Assembly: GCF_014107495.1 (NCBI RefSeq)
Contig: NZ_CP041969.1
Span: forward strand, 682,001-746,000
DNA from: Cohnella cholangitidis
Lineage (GTDB): Bacteria > Bacillota > Bacilli > Paenibacillales > Paenibacillaceae
Direction: 5' to 3'
Length of the DNA: 64,000 nt
Position 1 is the stretch's first letter. Every line of letters starts with the position of its first letter. Below, piece by piece: positions 47,548-56,095 of the stretch. The position numbers and the translations under genes are program-made. A model generated the notes under the pieces. The model did not search any database, was not told the origin of the DNA, and saw only the letters and a program-made list of their open reading frames with translations.

Positions 47548-48723
47548 TCATTCCGTCTTAAGAAACAACTGCACCTTAAACAATTCGCTCATGCCGTCCG
47601 AGAGAAGCAATTGGCGAATAGCCCGGTTGCGCCGGACGACGGGGTGGAACGGGTCCATGAACGTATGCGCGCTAAGTTTACTCATAATCCCGGACTCTAT
47701 CAGGAACCGTTTTTGCGTTCCGTACCATTGCTCTTTCCATCCTTGCCGCTCTACGACTTGGCGAACGTGGCTGAAATTGACGTGCGAAGTCAAATCCTGC
47801 TCGCCCGGCACTTCATACGGATTATTATGGGCTTTGTGATTGCGATAGCAGAGCAACGTGCCGTCCATCCTATGCGGCGCTAGCAATTCCTCCGTCTCGT
47901 CTCCGTAATCGACGAATAACAGCATTCCCCTGCCCAACCGTCCCGCTAGTTTTTCCGCCCAATCCGCGGCATCTAAATTCACTTCGATCGATTGATTTTC
48001 TAGCAACTCGAGCCCCGTACGTTGAACCCATGTCTCCAACCTCTGATCAACCGGTTCCATCAAGCAAGCGGTCAAGCCCTTATTCTCTACACAAGCAACT
48101 CCCCATTCCCATAGGCACCCGTTTCTCCGAACGAGACGATAGGTCGGAAAAGCATCAAGTAGCTCGTTCGCCACGATGAAGATCGGACGCTCGCCCGATA
48201 ACAGGCTTTCGCCTTCGTCGCTTCCGACGACGCGCGCCTTGCCCGCTATTATATAATCCGCCAGTTGCTCCCGGGCTACCCGCTGATGCCCGGGATTATC
48301 CTCCACTAGCGTTATGCGAAAATCAGTTTTTCGTTCCGATTGTCCGGCCGTTCCGTTCCGGGTTTCCCATTCGTCCAGCATCTGTCGGCTTAAGCGACCC
48401 GTGCCTCCGCCCCAATCCATAATCTCGAAAGCCCGATCGCGAGCAAACCACTCGCTGGCCATTCGGGATATTTCCGATGCCAATTGCTCCCCCATTAGCT
48501 CCCCTATATAGGCGCTCGTATAGAAATCGCCCTCCCGGCCTACTCTAGCGGCAGTTGAACGATAATATCCAAATTCGTGATGATACAGACATTGCTTCAT
48601 ATACTGGTGGAAGGGGATCGCGGACAACTCTTCTCCGTTGTCCAACTTGCCGCTTCGAATACTTTCCTTAATCGCATCTCTTATGATAGCCGTCAGCGGG
48701 GTTTCCGAAAAAACGTCAGCCAA
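47548..48723 (-). CDS. MidA/NDUFAF7-family SAM-dependent methyltransferase
   Basis: 391 residues. The class I SAM-binding motif is EIMDWGGGTGRLSRQMLDEW (near residue 100), with the family signatures FHQYMKQCLYHHEFGYYRS, GREGDFYTSAYIGELMGEQL, FIVANELLDAFPTYR and LFVDYGDE. The mitochondrial homologue methylates an arginine of complex I; bacterial substrates are unknown. I chose the TTG at 48723 (LADVFSETPL) because GAAAGGTG lies 8 bases upstream, while the ATG 11 codons earlier has no ribosome site and follows TATAAT directly. It is transcribed divergently from the coiled-coil exported protein. Confidence 0.82.
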   Translation of the reverse strand: MADVFSETPLTAIIRDAIKESIRSGKLDNGEELSAIPFHQYMKQCLYHHEFGYYRSTAARVGREGDFYTSAYIGELMGEQLASEISRMASEWFARDRAFEIMDWGGGTGRLSRQMLDEWETRNGTAGQSERKTDFRITLVEDNPGHQRVAREQLADYIIAGKARVVGSDEGESLLSGERPIFIVANELLDAFPTYRLVRRNGCLWEWGVACVENKGLTACLMEPVDQRLETWVQRTGLELLENQSIEVNLDAADWAEKLAGRLGRGMLLFVDYGDETEELLAPHRMDGTLLCYRNHKAHNNPYEVPGEQDLTSHVNFSHVRQVVERQGWKEQWYGTQKRFLIESGIMSKLSAHTFMDPFHPVVRRNRAIRQLLLSDGMSELFKVQLFLKTE

Positions 48724-48844
48724 TGCGCACACACCTTTCCCGTGCCTTGTAGTCATATTATAATAACATAGGATTATAAGTTACTCCGTTCGTTCGCCAT
48801 ATGCGCAATCGATAGGATCTCGCAACAAGAAAGGAGGAACCTCG

Positions 48845-49930
48845 ATGCGTCGTTGGCTCTTGTCCATACTAGCGGCTTCGACCTTGCTTCTCTATATGTC
48901 CCGGTCCGGGGCTCTGTTGCCCGTATATGCGGAACCGCTTCCGGAAGAAACCAGAAAACTTCTGGAGAAAAGCTTATCCGTCGTCGAGATCGACAGGGAA
49001 ATCGAACGTATCTCCGGGCTTAAAAGCACGACCCAAACGGATATCGAAACGAGCGAACGTCAACTAGCCGAGCAGGAAATCGCGATTGCCGTGCAAAGGG
49101 AAAAAGCGGGAAGGGTGCTGCGTTCCTACTACATGGGCTACAAAGATTTCTGGTTATCCGCGTTGTTGAACGCGAACTCCCTTCCCCAGCTTATTAAAGT
49201 ATGGGATACGATGGATCTTATCGTTCAATCCGATCAAGATACGATGAACGGTTACGCTTCCGAGTACCAACTCTTAAAAAAGGGCTATAGCAAGCTCCAA
49301 CAAGACAAAGCCGACCTAGTAGCGGTAGAATCGCAGCTCGTCGCCCAACGCGAGAGGATCATCGCCCTGCAGAACGAATTGGACAAAGCGTTGGCTGCTA
49401 GCGGGGACGAGCAAATGCTTCTCCGATTAATGGAAGAGCTGCAAGCCTATTGGAAAAACGTCGGGTTATACGAGGTCAAACAGCATTTCAAAGCGCTAGC
49501 CAACGCCATGAAAAATTTGCCCGAGTTCGTCAAAGAAACGCCCGGAATCATTCAATCTAGCGGATTAAAAACGAAGCTGACGATTTCGGATGACCAATTG
49601 AATGAATTTCTGCGGAAAGAAGACAGCCGTTTCGACGATTTCGCCTTCACTTTCGAGGACGGACGCTTAACGATGGAAGGAGACAACGGGAACATCCAGG
49701 TCAAAATTCAAGGCCGGTATACCGTTGAAGACGAACCGGAGAACGCGATCCGATTCCATGTCGATACGTTGATATTTAACGGATTAGAGCTTCCCGATAC
49801 GACTAGGGCGGATCTGGAACGGGAATTCGACCTCGGCTTCTATCCTCAGAAGCTGATCAAATACGTAAAAGCCAAAAGCGTCGAAATGGAAAACGGGGAA
49901 TTAATCGTGCAGCTCACCATTGGCGGTTAG
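48845..49930 (+). CDS. Exported coiled-coil protein, CwlO/PcsB-like hinge without a hydrolase domain
   Basis: 361 residues. A signal peptide (about 1-29, ending near PVYA) precedes a helical, heptad-rich region (about 40-200). This region includes VLRSYYMGYKDFWLSALLNA and SLPQLIKVWDTMDLIVQSDQ, which look like the hinge between the coiled coils of CwlO, PcsB and EnvC. In those proteins an NlpC/P60, CHAP or LytM domain follows; here the C-terminal 150 residues show none and instead look beta-rich with repeated acidic patches (FTFEDGRLTMEGDNGNIQVK). AAGGAGG precedes the ATG. I infer a regulatory or scaffold role in wall hydrolysis with low certainty. Confidence 0.7.
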   Translation: MRRWLLSILAASTLLLYMSRSGALLPVYAEPLPEETRKLLEKSLSVVEIDREIERISGLKSTTQTDIETSERQLAEQEIAIAVQREKAGRVLRSYYMGYKDFWLSALLNANSLPQLIKVWDTMDLIVQSDQDTMNGYASEYQLLKKGYSKLQQDKADLVAVESQLVAQRERIIALQNELDKALAASGDEQMLLRLMEELQAYWKNVGLYEVKQHFKALANAMKNLPEFVKETPGIIQSSGLKTKLTISDDQLNEFLRKEDSRFDDFAFTFEDGRLTMEGDNGNIQVKIQGRYTVEDEPENAIRFHVDTLIFNGLELPDTTRADLEREFDLGFYPQKLIKYVKAKSVEMENGELIVQLTIGG

Positions 49931-49955
49931 GCGCGAATCGACGGGTTATTCCCTG

Positions 49956-51266
49956 TCATTCTTTCGAGGACCATTCCTCTTTCCATTCGTCTAGAGTTAG
50001 GTTTCCTAGCGCGAATCTCGTCCATAGATCGCGCATCTGCTCCAAGCGGACGGACGTCTCCGGCCCCGTATAGAGCGGGGGTTGATTGGGGAAACTCTGT
50101 CCCGATCTTCCCGGAATCAAATTGGATAGCTTCCTGTCGCTATCATATAGGGAACGATAGACCGGAAGCTTGCCCTCTTGCTCTATGATCCGCAGCTGCG
50201 TTTGATCTCTCGTCATCTCGGAGATCCACGTATACGCAGCCTCTTCCGCTTTCGTGTTCGAAGAGATGACATAGCTATTGCCTCGCGGCCATACGAATGG
50301 CAGCTTCCATGAATAATGATCGACCACGAGCTTAGGCTGAGGGGCGGACCGCGGCTGATCAACCAGAGCGGCGGCTTCCGAGTACGGAATGACCGCCGCG
50401 AGCACGGTCCCTTCTTTCAGCGCGCGAGCAGCTTCGACCGTCGATCCGATAAGCTGAAGGCTCGCTCTGTTCTGATCGAGCAACGACAGAGCTTGCTCGA
50501 ATAAAGTGCCGTTCCAAGGCTCGCTATCCTCGTCCCATATCCCGTCGCTTCTCTGGGAAGCGACGTTCTCAAGCCAGGCCATAAGCGCCAGCGGATCCTC
50601 CCGGTCAATCGCCAGCCAAGAAAACAACCCTTCCAACAAAGCGCTCTTCTCCGTAAGCGCGGTCCATTGTTCAATCGTAAGCGGAAGCGCAATATCTTCT
50701 CCAAGCCATTCGTGCAGCATATCCTGATTCCACACGAGCACGAACGGATCCATATCCCGGGGTACGCCCCACAAATAACCGTTCCATTTCAACGGAGCGG
50801 CGAGCGCATCGAATTGTTCGGCTAACGCTTTGCCGGCGAAAGCGGCGTCCGCGGGCAGCAGATAACCCGACGAGGCGAATTCGATTACCCATTCGTTGGA
50901 TATAAGCATAATGTCCGCCGCTTGTTCCAACTGGGACGAAGTTTTATAAGTCGAATAAGCTTGCTTCGGATTTATTCTTTGCAATTCAATGAGAATATCC
51001 GGGTGATCCCGCATGAATTCCTCGTTCTGGGCAACCAGGTCTTGATACTCTTGCTCTCCCATGGCGACCTCTACGGTCAATTCGGCGATCTCTTGGGTCA
51101 TCACGGGCTCCGCGGAAGCAGCCGCTTCCATCTCCTCCGGAACGATCGCCACGGAGTTCATCGGAGAAGGAGCATCGGCCCACGGAGATAAGATGAGGAT
51201 CATCATGCACAGCAATAAGAACACTAAGGCCGATTTACTACGTGCCACAGCCTTCACCTTTTCCAT
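49956..51266 (-). CDS. Extracellular solute-binding protein, family 1, orphan
   Basis: 436 residues. An N-terminal hydrophobic signal (about 13-30) is present, but no lipobox Cys of the usual LxGC or LxAC form is seen, so it may be held by the uncleaved helix. The body matches ABC sugar-type binding proteins: ADIMLISNEWVIEFASSGYL, LWGVPRDMDPFVLVWNQDML, and a late DQTQLRIIEQEGKLPVYRSL. No permease or ATPase genes are nearby. The substrate cannot be told. It is convergent with the coiled-coil protein gene, 25 bases away. Confidence 0.78.
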   Translation of the reverse strand: MEKVKAVARSKSALVFLLLCMMILILSPWADAPSPMNSVAIVPEEMEAAASAEPVMTQEIAELTVEVAMGEQEYQDLVAQNEEFMRDHPDILIELQRINPKQAYSTYKTSSQLEQAADIMLISNEWVIEFASSGYLLPADAAFAGKALAEQFDALAAPLKWNGYLWGVPRDMDPFVLVWNQDMLHEWLGEDIALPLTIEQWTALTEKSALLEGLFSWLAIDREDPLALMAWLENVASQRSDGIWDEDSEPWNGTLFEQALSLLDQNRASLQLIGSTVEAARALKEGTVLAAVIPYSEAAALVDQPRSAPQPKLVVDHYSWKLPFVWPRGNSYVISSNTKAEEAAYTWISEMTRDQTQLRIIEQEGKLPVYRSLYDSDRKLSNLIPGRSGQSFPNQPPLYTGPETSVRLEQMRDLWTRFALGNLTLDEWKEEWSSKE

Positions 51267-51384
51267 TATTTCGTTAATCGCTTATTTTTTATGATAACAG
51301 GACGCGGCTCGCCTGTCTGCACTTTTTGGAAAGCGCTTTATCGGCTATGATAGTAAAAAAGCGTGTTGGAGGCTGGAGACTGAA

Positions 51385-51888
51385 ATGGGCTTCAAGAAAA
51401 TGATTGGTTTGGATATGCAGCTGCCGGCCGGCAAGCTGCCGGGATATTACGCTCAAATCGTAAAAGGGATAGCCGAACGCGCGCCGCTAACGGATCGATA
51501 TAAGGAATTGCTTATATTCAACGATCTTCCCGCCGTCATCGAATTGCTCGACCATTATAAAGTCGTAGCCGAACGGTGCGAACTGCTTTGGTTGCCTACG
51601 GATGGAGTAGCGCCGGGAGAATTGTATGAAGACTATGCGATCGTTACCCGCAACGATAATATTTTCGTCGACTTGGCTCTGACCGCTCTGTTTGCCTTGG
51701 ACGCGGCAAAGCCGGATGCGGAACCCGCCCCGGCCTTGCTGCAGTTGGAGGAACATTTGATTGGCGAAATCAGGAATGAAGAGCAAACGATCTACATGAT
51801 GGATCGACAGTTGACCTTATTGGCGGATCGAATCGCGACGGCGTATAAATGCGAAATCGTTTGGCTGGATCTTGAACGGTTACTATAA
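51385..51888 (+). CDS. Conserved hypothetical protein in the YlaL position
   Basis: 167 residues, soluble, acidic and mostly helical by composition. No domain was recognised. It begins MGFKKMIGLDMQLPAGKLPG with GTTGGAGG upstream. Features include ELLIFNDLPAVIELLDHYKV and the C-terminal IVWLDLERLL. Its stop overlaps the phoH stop by 6 bases on the opposite strand. In B. subtilis ylaL is next to ylaK (phoH2), so YlaL-like is a positional guess. Confidence 0.6.
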   Translation: MGFKKMIGLDMQLPAGKLPGYYAQIVKGIAERAPLTDRYKELLIFNDLPAVIELLDHYKVVAERCELLWLPTDGVAPGELYEDYAIVTRNDNIFVDLALTALFALDAAKPDAEPAPALLQLEEHLIGEIRNEEQTIYMMDRQLTLLADRIATAYKCEIVWLDLERLL

Positions 51889-53214
51889 CCTTTCGGTCGC
51901 AAGCTGCGCTAGTCGCGATCGTTCGCCCTTCTCCAACGTAACGTGGCCGCTGATTCCTTCTTCCTTAAAGCGTTCGACTAAATACGTAAGGCCGTTGCTT
52001 TGAGAGTCGAGATAAGGGTGATCGATTTGTTCGGGGTCGCCAAGCAGTACGATTTTGCTGTTCTCCCCGACGCGGGACACGATCGTTTTGACTTCGTGTT
52101 TGCTTAAATTTTGCGCTTCGTCGATGATAATGAACTGTCCCGGGATCGATCGGCCGCGAATGTAAGTGAGCGCCTCGACTTGGATGCTTCCCATCCCCAT
52201 CAAAATTTTATCGAGATCGCCGGCTTTCTTCGTATCGAACAAAAACTCCAGATTATCGTAAATCGGCTGCATCCACGGACGCAGCTTCTCTTCCTTCTCC
52301 CCTGGCAAATATCCGATATCCTTGCCCATAGGCACGACGGGACGGGCGATCAACAGCTTTTTGAAGCGATGTTCGTCCTCTACCTTCATTAACCCCGCGG
52401 CTAGCGTAATCAACGTTTTGCCCGTCCCCGCTCTTCCGGTTAACGTGACGAGCGGAATATCGTCGTTAAGCAATAATTCCAATGCCATTCGTTGCTGCGC
52501 GTTGCGAGCCGTAATGCCCCATACGGGATCGTTGCTCATATGCAAAGGTTCCAAGCGGTTCCCGTCCGGAGTTACCTTCAGAAGCGCCGACTTGGACGTT
52601 CCTAGCTCATCCCGCAAAATAACGAATTCGTTCGGGTGCAATGTCACTTTGATCCCGAGTTGGTTGACGCCTAGGAATCGAGTGGAATAAAACTCGTCTA
52701 TGACCGAAGGATGCACGTGCAACGTCATGTGCCCCGAGTATTGATCGGATATCGACACCGTTTGGTCCGACAAATAATCTTGGGCAATAATGCCGAGCAC
52801 ATCCGCCTTTACCCTGACCAGCACATCTTTGCTGACAATGATGACCGGACGAGGATCGGCGCTTTCTTGCTCCTCCAGATGATAATTCAAGGCCACCGCG
52901 AGAATCCGATTGTCGTTGGTCATTTCCCCGAACAGCTCCTGAACCCTCACGAAGCGACGATGATTCATTTCCACCTTCAGCAAACCGCCGCTAGGAAGCG
53001 TTACTCCGTTATGCAGCTGTCCCAATGTTCTCATGCTATCCAACTCTCGAGAGATGTTACGCGCATTGCGCCCGATCTCGTCGGCGAGCCTTTTCTTGGA
53101 ATCGATCTCCTCCAGCACGACCGATGGAATAATCACTTCATTATCCTCGAAAGCAAACAAGGAGAGCGGATCATGCAGGAGTACGTTCGTATCAAGCACA
53201 TAGATTTTACGCAT
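51883..53214 (-). CDS. PhoH-family protein with N-terminal PIN domain (PhoH2/YlaK type)
   Basis: 443 residues. The N-terminal PIN nuclease domain begins MRKIYVLDTNVLLHDPLSLF, with acidic residues also in VLEEIDSKK and TNDNRILAVAL. The C-terminal PhoH ATPase has Walker A as LTGRAGTGKTLITLAAG (near residue 255) and Walker B as FIIIDEAQNLSKHE. PhoH2 proteins have been reported as RNA helicase/RNases. I chose the ATG at 53214, with GGAGGG upstream; 14 earlier codons are unlike the family. It lies in a ylaJ-ylaK style neighbourhood. Confidence 0.9.
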   Translation of the reverse strand: MRKIYVLDTNVLLHDPLSLFAFEDNEVIIPSVVLEEIDSKKRLADEIGRNARNISRELDSMRTLGQLHNGVTLPSGGLLKVEMNHRRFVRVQELFGEMTNDNRILAVALNYHLEEQESADPRPVIIVSKDVLVRVKADVLGIIAQDYLSDQTVSISDQYSGHMTLHVHPSVIDEFYSTRFLGVNQLGIKVTLHPNEFVILRDELGTSKSALLKVTPDGNRLEPLHMSNDPVWGITARNAQQRMALELLLNDDIPLVTLTGRAGTGKTLITLAAGLMKVEDEHRFKKLLIARPVVPMGKDIGYLPGEKEEKLRPWMQPIYDNLEFLFDTKKAGDLDKILMGMGSIQVEALTYIRGRSIPGQFIIIDEAQNLSKHEVKTIVSRVGENSKIVLLGDPEQIDHPYLDSQSNGLTYLVERFKEEGISGHVTLEKGERSRLAQLATERL

Positions 53215-53420
53215 GGGTGTTCCCTCCCGGTTCGTCAATTTGGCTAAACATGTCACTTCGGAATAAAGATTTCTCCAATGCAGTCTTTACATAGTGAGCG
53301 AATGACAGGGAACAATATGACCAGCGAATGCTTTCTCCTGCGATAGCCGATTCCAAAACGAAGCGAGATCAGCGATATCGGCTACTACGGGCATCCCTCC
53401 AAACTAGGGTGGTGAATAAG

Positions 53421-53971
53421 TTGAAACAGTATAATTTAATCGCTTGCGCAGCCTCGTTGCTGGTGATGTTAACCATGGCAATGGGCTCCGCAGGCTGCGG
53501 TAACCGGCAAGCAATGCCTAACCCGGCAGACAATCGCTTGCAAGCCCAAGCTTACCAAAGAAAGGCTATCGACAACCCTAACAATGTTGCCGCCCATCTA
53601 GAGTCGTTAGCTCGCGGCGTACAAGGCGTTAAAGATGCCACCTGCGTCGTATTCGGCAAGTATGCCATCGTCGGCATCAACGTCGACGAGAAGATGGAAC
53701 GCACTCGGGTCGGCACGATCAAGTACGCGGTAGCCGAAGCCTTCCGGAAAGACCCATACGGAATCGATGCTCTTGTAACGGCGGACATCGACTTGGCTCA
53801 GCGGGTTCGCGAAGTAAGGGCCGACGTGAATAACGGTCGTCCGTTTGCCGGCTTCGCGGAAGAGCTTGCCGACATCATGGGCCGCCTCATTCCGCAAATC
53901 CCGAGAAACATCATCCCGCCGAAAGCACCGGAAAACATGGGAACCAGCTCCTTGGATAGCTCAAAAAATGA
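53421..53971 (+). CDS. YhcN/YlaJ-family sporulation lipoprotein (frame likely shifted at its end)
   Basis: The TTG at 53421 follows GGGTGGTGA. The lipoprotein signal ends with lipobox GSAGC (Cys near residue 25). The YhcN/YlaJ domain includes LARGVQGVKDATCVVFGKYA and IVGINVDEKMERTRVGTIKY, and ends near ELADIMGRLIPQIPRNIIP. The open frame continues through a perfect terminator hairpin to 54080, which is not credible. One more A in the A6 run at 53963-53968 would place TGA at about 53969, just before the hairpin. Family members sit in the spore membrane and affect germination. The product would be about 183 residues. Confidence 0.8.
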
Positions 53972-54167
53972 CAAAAAGCCCAGTGGAAAACCACTGGGCT
54001 TTGCTCATGGCAACAACAACTCGATGGTTCTCGCGAGCTCTCGAGTTATTAGTCATTTGAAGTTCCGTAATCGCGGATAGTCGGATGCCATCGATCGTGG
54101 CACCTTGATCTAACGATTTGATTGGGGTCATGCCGAGTTCTGTAAGAGAGAGTTTGGGTATCGTCAT
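53961..54167 (-). CDS. Small unknown protein with its own promoter
   Basis: 68 codons beginning MTIPKLSLTELGMTPIKSLD. It has a strong ribosome site (AAGGGGGG, 6 bases before the ATG) and a SigA promoter 30 bases upstream, so expression is likely. The open frame runs through the shared terminator hairpin and stops 3' of it, so its true end may be earlier. No family was recognised. It is convergent with the ylaJ-type gene, and both share one bidirectional terminator. An alternative is a short RNA transcript without a functional peptide. Confidence 0.45.
   Translation of the reverse strand: MTIPKLSLTELGMTPIKSLDQGATIDGIRLSAITELQMTNNSRARENHRVVVAMSKAQWFSTGLFVIF
53973..54003. terminator. Bidirectional terminator between the ylaJ-type gene and a small gene
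   Basis: AAAAAGCCCAGTGG, AAAA and CCACTGGGCTTT form a 12-bp perfect stem with T residues on either strand. Confidence 0.9.
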
Positions 54168-54198
54168 CCGCAGCCCCCCTTAGTGGAATTCTGGCTTC

Positions 54199-54227
54199 AT
54201 TATATCACATGAATATCCGGTTTCCAA
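54199..54227 (-). promoter_or_regulatory. SigA-type promoter of the small gene at 54167
   Basis: TTGGAA (54227-54222), 17 bases, then TATAAT (54204-54199). The start point would be about 25 bases before the ATG. Confidence 0.75.
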
Positions 54228-54239
54228 CGGACAAATAGG

Positions 54240-55355
54240 TCACTCCGACGCCGGAGCTGAACTAGTCGGTACGGCTACGGGAGCCGGCCGGCCGTCCGGA
54301 AGCAGTTCTTCGGCAAGCGCCTTTTTCGCCTCTAGCAGCTTATCCTCGTCCAAATACACGTACGGGCTCTTCCATTCGCCCGTCAGCGGAATGAAGCGGA
54401 TATCGGAACGATTGATTCCGAAGTAAGTTTTAATGATGTTTTCGATCTGCGAAGCCGGGATATCCGTTCTCATGTTATCGCCGACGGCGTCCATGATATT
54501 GCCGACTTTCGTTACGCTGCTGAACGATTTCAAACGGTCGGCGATCGCGCCAAGCACTTGGCTTTGCCGTTCATTGCGTTCGAAATCGCTGGAAGCCGCC
54601 GTACCGCGATTCGATTTGCGGTAACGAACGAATCCGAGCGCCTGCTCTCCGTCGAGCTCTTGCTCGCCCTTCTTCAGGTCGATATTCGTATCGTCTACCG
54701 TATCGACGTAACGCATATCCTTGTCGACCGTGACATTAACCCCGCCGAGCGCGTCCACGACGTCAACGAATCCTTGGAAGTCGATCACGGCGGTGTAATC
54801 GATCGGCAAGTCGAAAAATTGGGACAGCATCTCGCGAGTTTCATCCCTGGCGTAAGCCGACACTTGATCGCCCTCGAGCTTCTCTTTGTTGCGCCCGCTC
54901 ATGAAAAAGGCGGCATAATAAGCGTTTGCTTTATGCTTCTTATAGCCTTCCAAGTTCAAATCGGTATCTCTGGGGATGGAAACGACGGTAGCTGTTTTCG
55001 TGATCGGATTAAAGGCGGCCACCATCATGACGTCCGTGTTCATGCTGCCCGTCTTCGTTCGCGTATCCAATCCGAGCAAGACGAGCGAGATCGGTTTAAC
55101 CTGCGCGCGCTCTTTTTCCGGCACGGTCACGCTGCCTTTTCCGTCATCCGGCTTCGCGATTTTGGCCAAGTTGCCTTTCCATTTATCGAAGAACAGATAA
55201 GCTGCCCAGCTGCCCAAGACGAGAATGATCACTCCTAGCAGAATCAACACGATTCTGCCCCAACGGATTTTTTTGCCGGGCGGTTTCGGGTTATAGGCTT
55301 GTTTAGCCGAGGCTCGACTTTTCGATCGCGATGGCAACGGTGTATCTTGACTCAA
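54240..55355 (-). CDS. LytR-CpsA-Psr (LCP) family glycopolymer ligase
   Basis: Membrane-bound phosphotransferase that attaches teichoic or other glycopolymers to peptidoglycan. 371 residues. A cytoplasmic basic N-terminus and a single membrane segment (about 33-55) precede the LCP domain. The domain contains LVLLGLDTRTKTGSMNTDVM, ATVVSIPRDTDLNL and GFVRYRKSNRGTAASSDFER with ERNERQSQVL. The C-terminus is Pro/Ser/Ala-rich. The TTG start at 55355 follows GAGGAGG and overlaps the upstream gene stop (TTGA). The exact member (TagT, TagU, TagV) is not resolvable. Confidence 0.9.
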   Translation of the reverse strand: MSQDTPLPSRSKSRASAKQAYNPKPPGKKIRWGRIVLILLGVIILVLGSWAAYLFFDKWKGNLAKIAKPDDGKGSVTVPEKERAQVKPISLVLLGLDTRTKTGSMNTDVMMVAAFNPITKTATVVSIPRDTDLNLEGYKKHKANAYYAAFFMSGRNKEKLEGDQVSAYARDETREMLSQFFDLPIDYTAVIDFQGFVDVVDALGGVNVTVDKDMRYVDTVDDTNIDLKKGEQELDGEQALGFVRYRKSNRGTAASSDFERNERQSQVLGAIADRLKSFSSVTKVGNIMDAVGDNMRTDIPASQIENIIKTYFGINRSDIRFIPLTGEWKSPYVYLDEDKLLEAKKALAEELLPDGRPAPVAVPTSSAPASE

Positions 55356-55665
55356 ACCAGTTCCTCCTCATCCTCTGTTCCGGGCTCTTCATCCGCGTCG
55401 TCCGAATGTCCGAACATGTCGCGATTCAATTGCTCCACGGCTTCCCGATCAAACCATACGGTACGAGTGGAACCGTCTGTCTTGGCATATGTAACGTATA
55501 CTTTTCCGGCCTCGATCGAGCTGACGTCAAACGACGCCAATTCGTGATCTTCCGACAAAATTTGCGCAAAAAGAGAAGAGTCTCCTTTGCCGCCCCGTCA
55601 TCGGGACGCGCGGAGGAAACCCACTTCATCTGCAGCCAGTAGAACAACGCATCCATTAGAGACAC
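55352..55665 (-). CDS. Conserved small hypothetical protein upstream of the LCP gene (frameshifted)
   Basis: Two overlapping frames read as one protein of about 103 residues. The first gives MSLMDALFYWLQMKWVSSAR with a GTG start at 55665 after GAGAGGGG. The second gives LSEDHELASFDVSSIEAGKV and ends in the acidic DEEPGTEDEEELV. One extra T in the T5 run (A5 at 55568-55572 on the plus strand) joins them through FFAQILSEDHEL. No known domain was recognised. It is probably co-translated with the LCP gene. Confidence 0.6.
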
Positions 55666-55692
55666 GGACGTTTCCCCTCTCCCAAGGAAAAG

Positions 55693-56010
55693 CTATTGCG
55701 GATCGGCTGAATTCACTTGCCGTGAATCGCCGTTCTTGTTATTGCGGTATGCTTTGCGCTTGTCGTAGAACTGGCGCATCCGCAGCAAAGCCATCATCGC
55801 GACCGCAACGGCCATGCATTGGATGATCGGCAGCTTATCGAGCTGCAACAGCAACAGGACCAAGCAACCGATCGCAAGAACGACGTGAACGAGAATCTCC
55901 TTCAGAATCGGAAGCTTTCCCGCCCTGAATACGGCATTGAAAATATAGATCGTGCAGGCGACAATGAACAGATAAGAAATAACCGGGTGATCGTGAAACC
56001 ACGTCTGCAT
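55693..56010 (-). CDS. ylaH: YlaH-like membrane protein
   Basis: 105 residues with three hydrophobic stretches (about 8-27, 38-60 and 64-78), starting MQTWFHDHPVISYLFIVACT and followed by VFRAGKLPILKEILVHVVLA. It matches the YlaH-like family, which lies next to typA (ylaG) in Bacillus as it does here. AAGGGGGG precedes the ATG. Function unknown. Confidence 0.82.
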   Translation of the reverse strand: MQTWFHDHPVISYLFIVACTIYIFNAVFRAGKLPILKEILVHVVLAIGCLVLLLLQLDKLPIIQCMAVAVAMMALLRMRQFYDKRKAYRNNKNGDSRQVNSADPQ

Positions 56011-56095
56011 TGAAATCCCCCCTTAGCGATACTACGCGTTACGACCGATACTCTCTTCGATCGAAGTATCGGTCGTTACGTTAAGCCAGCAGCGA

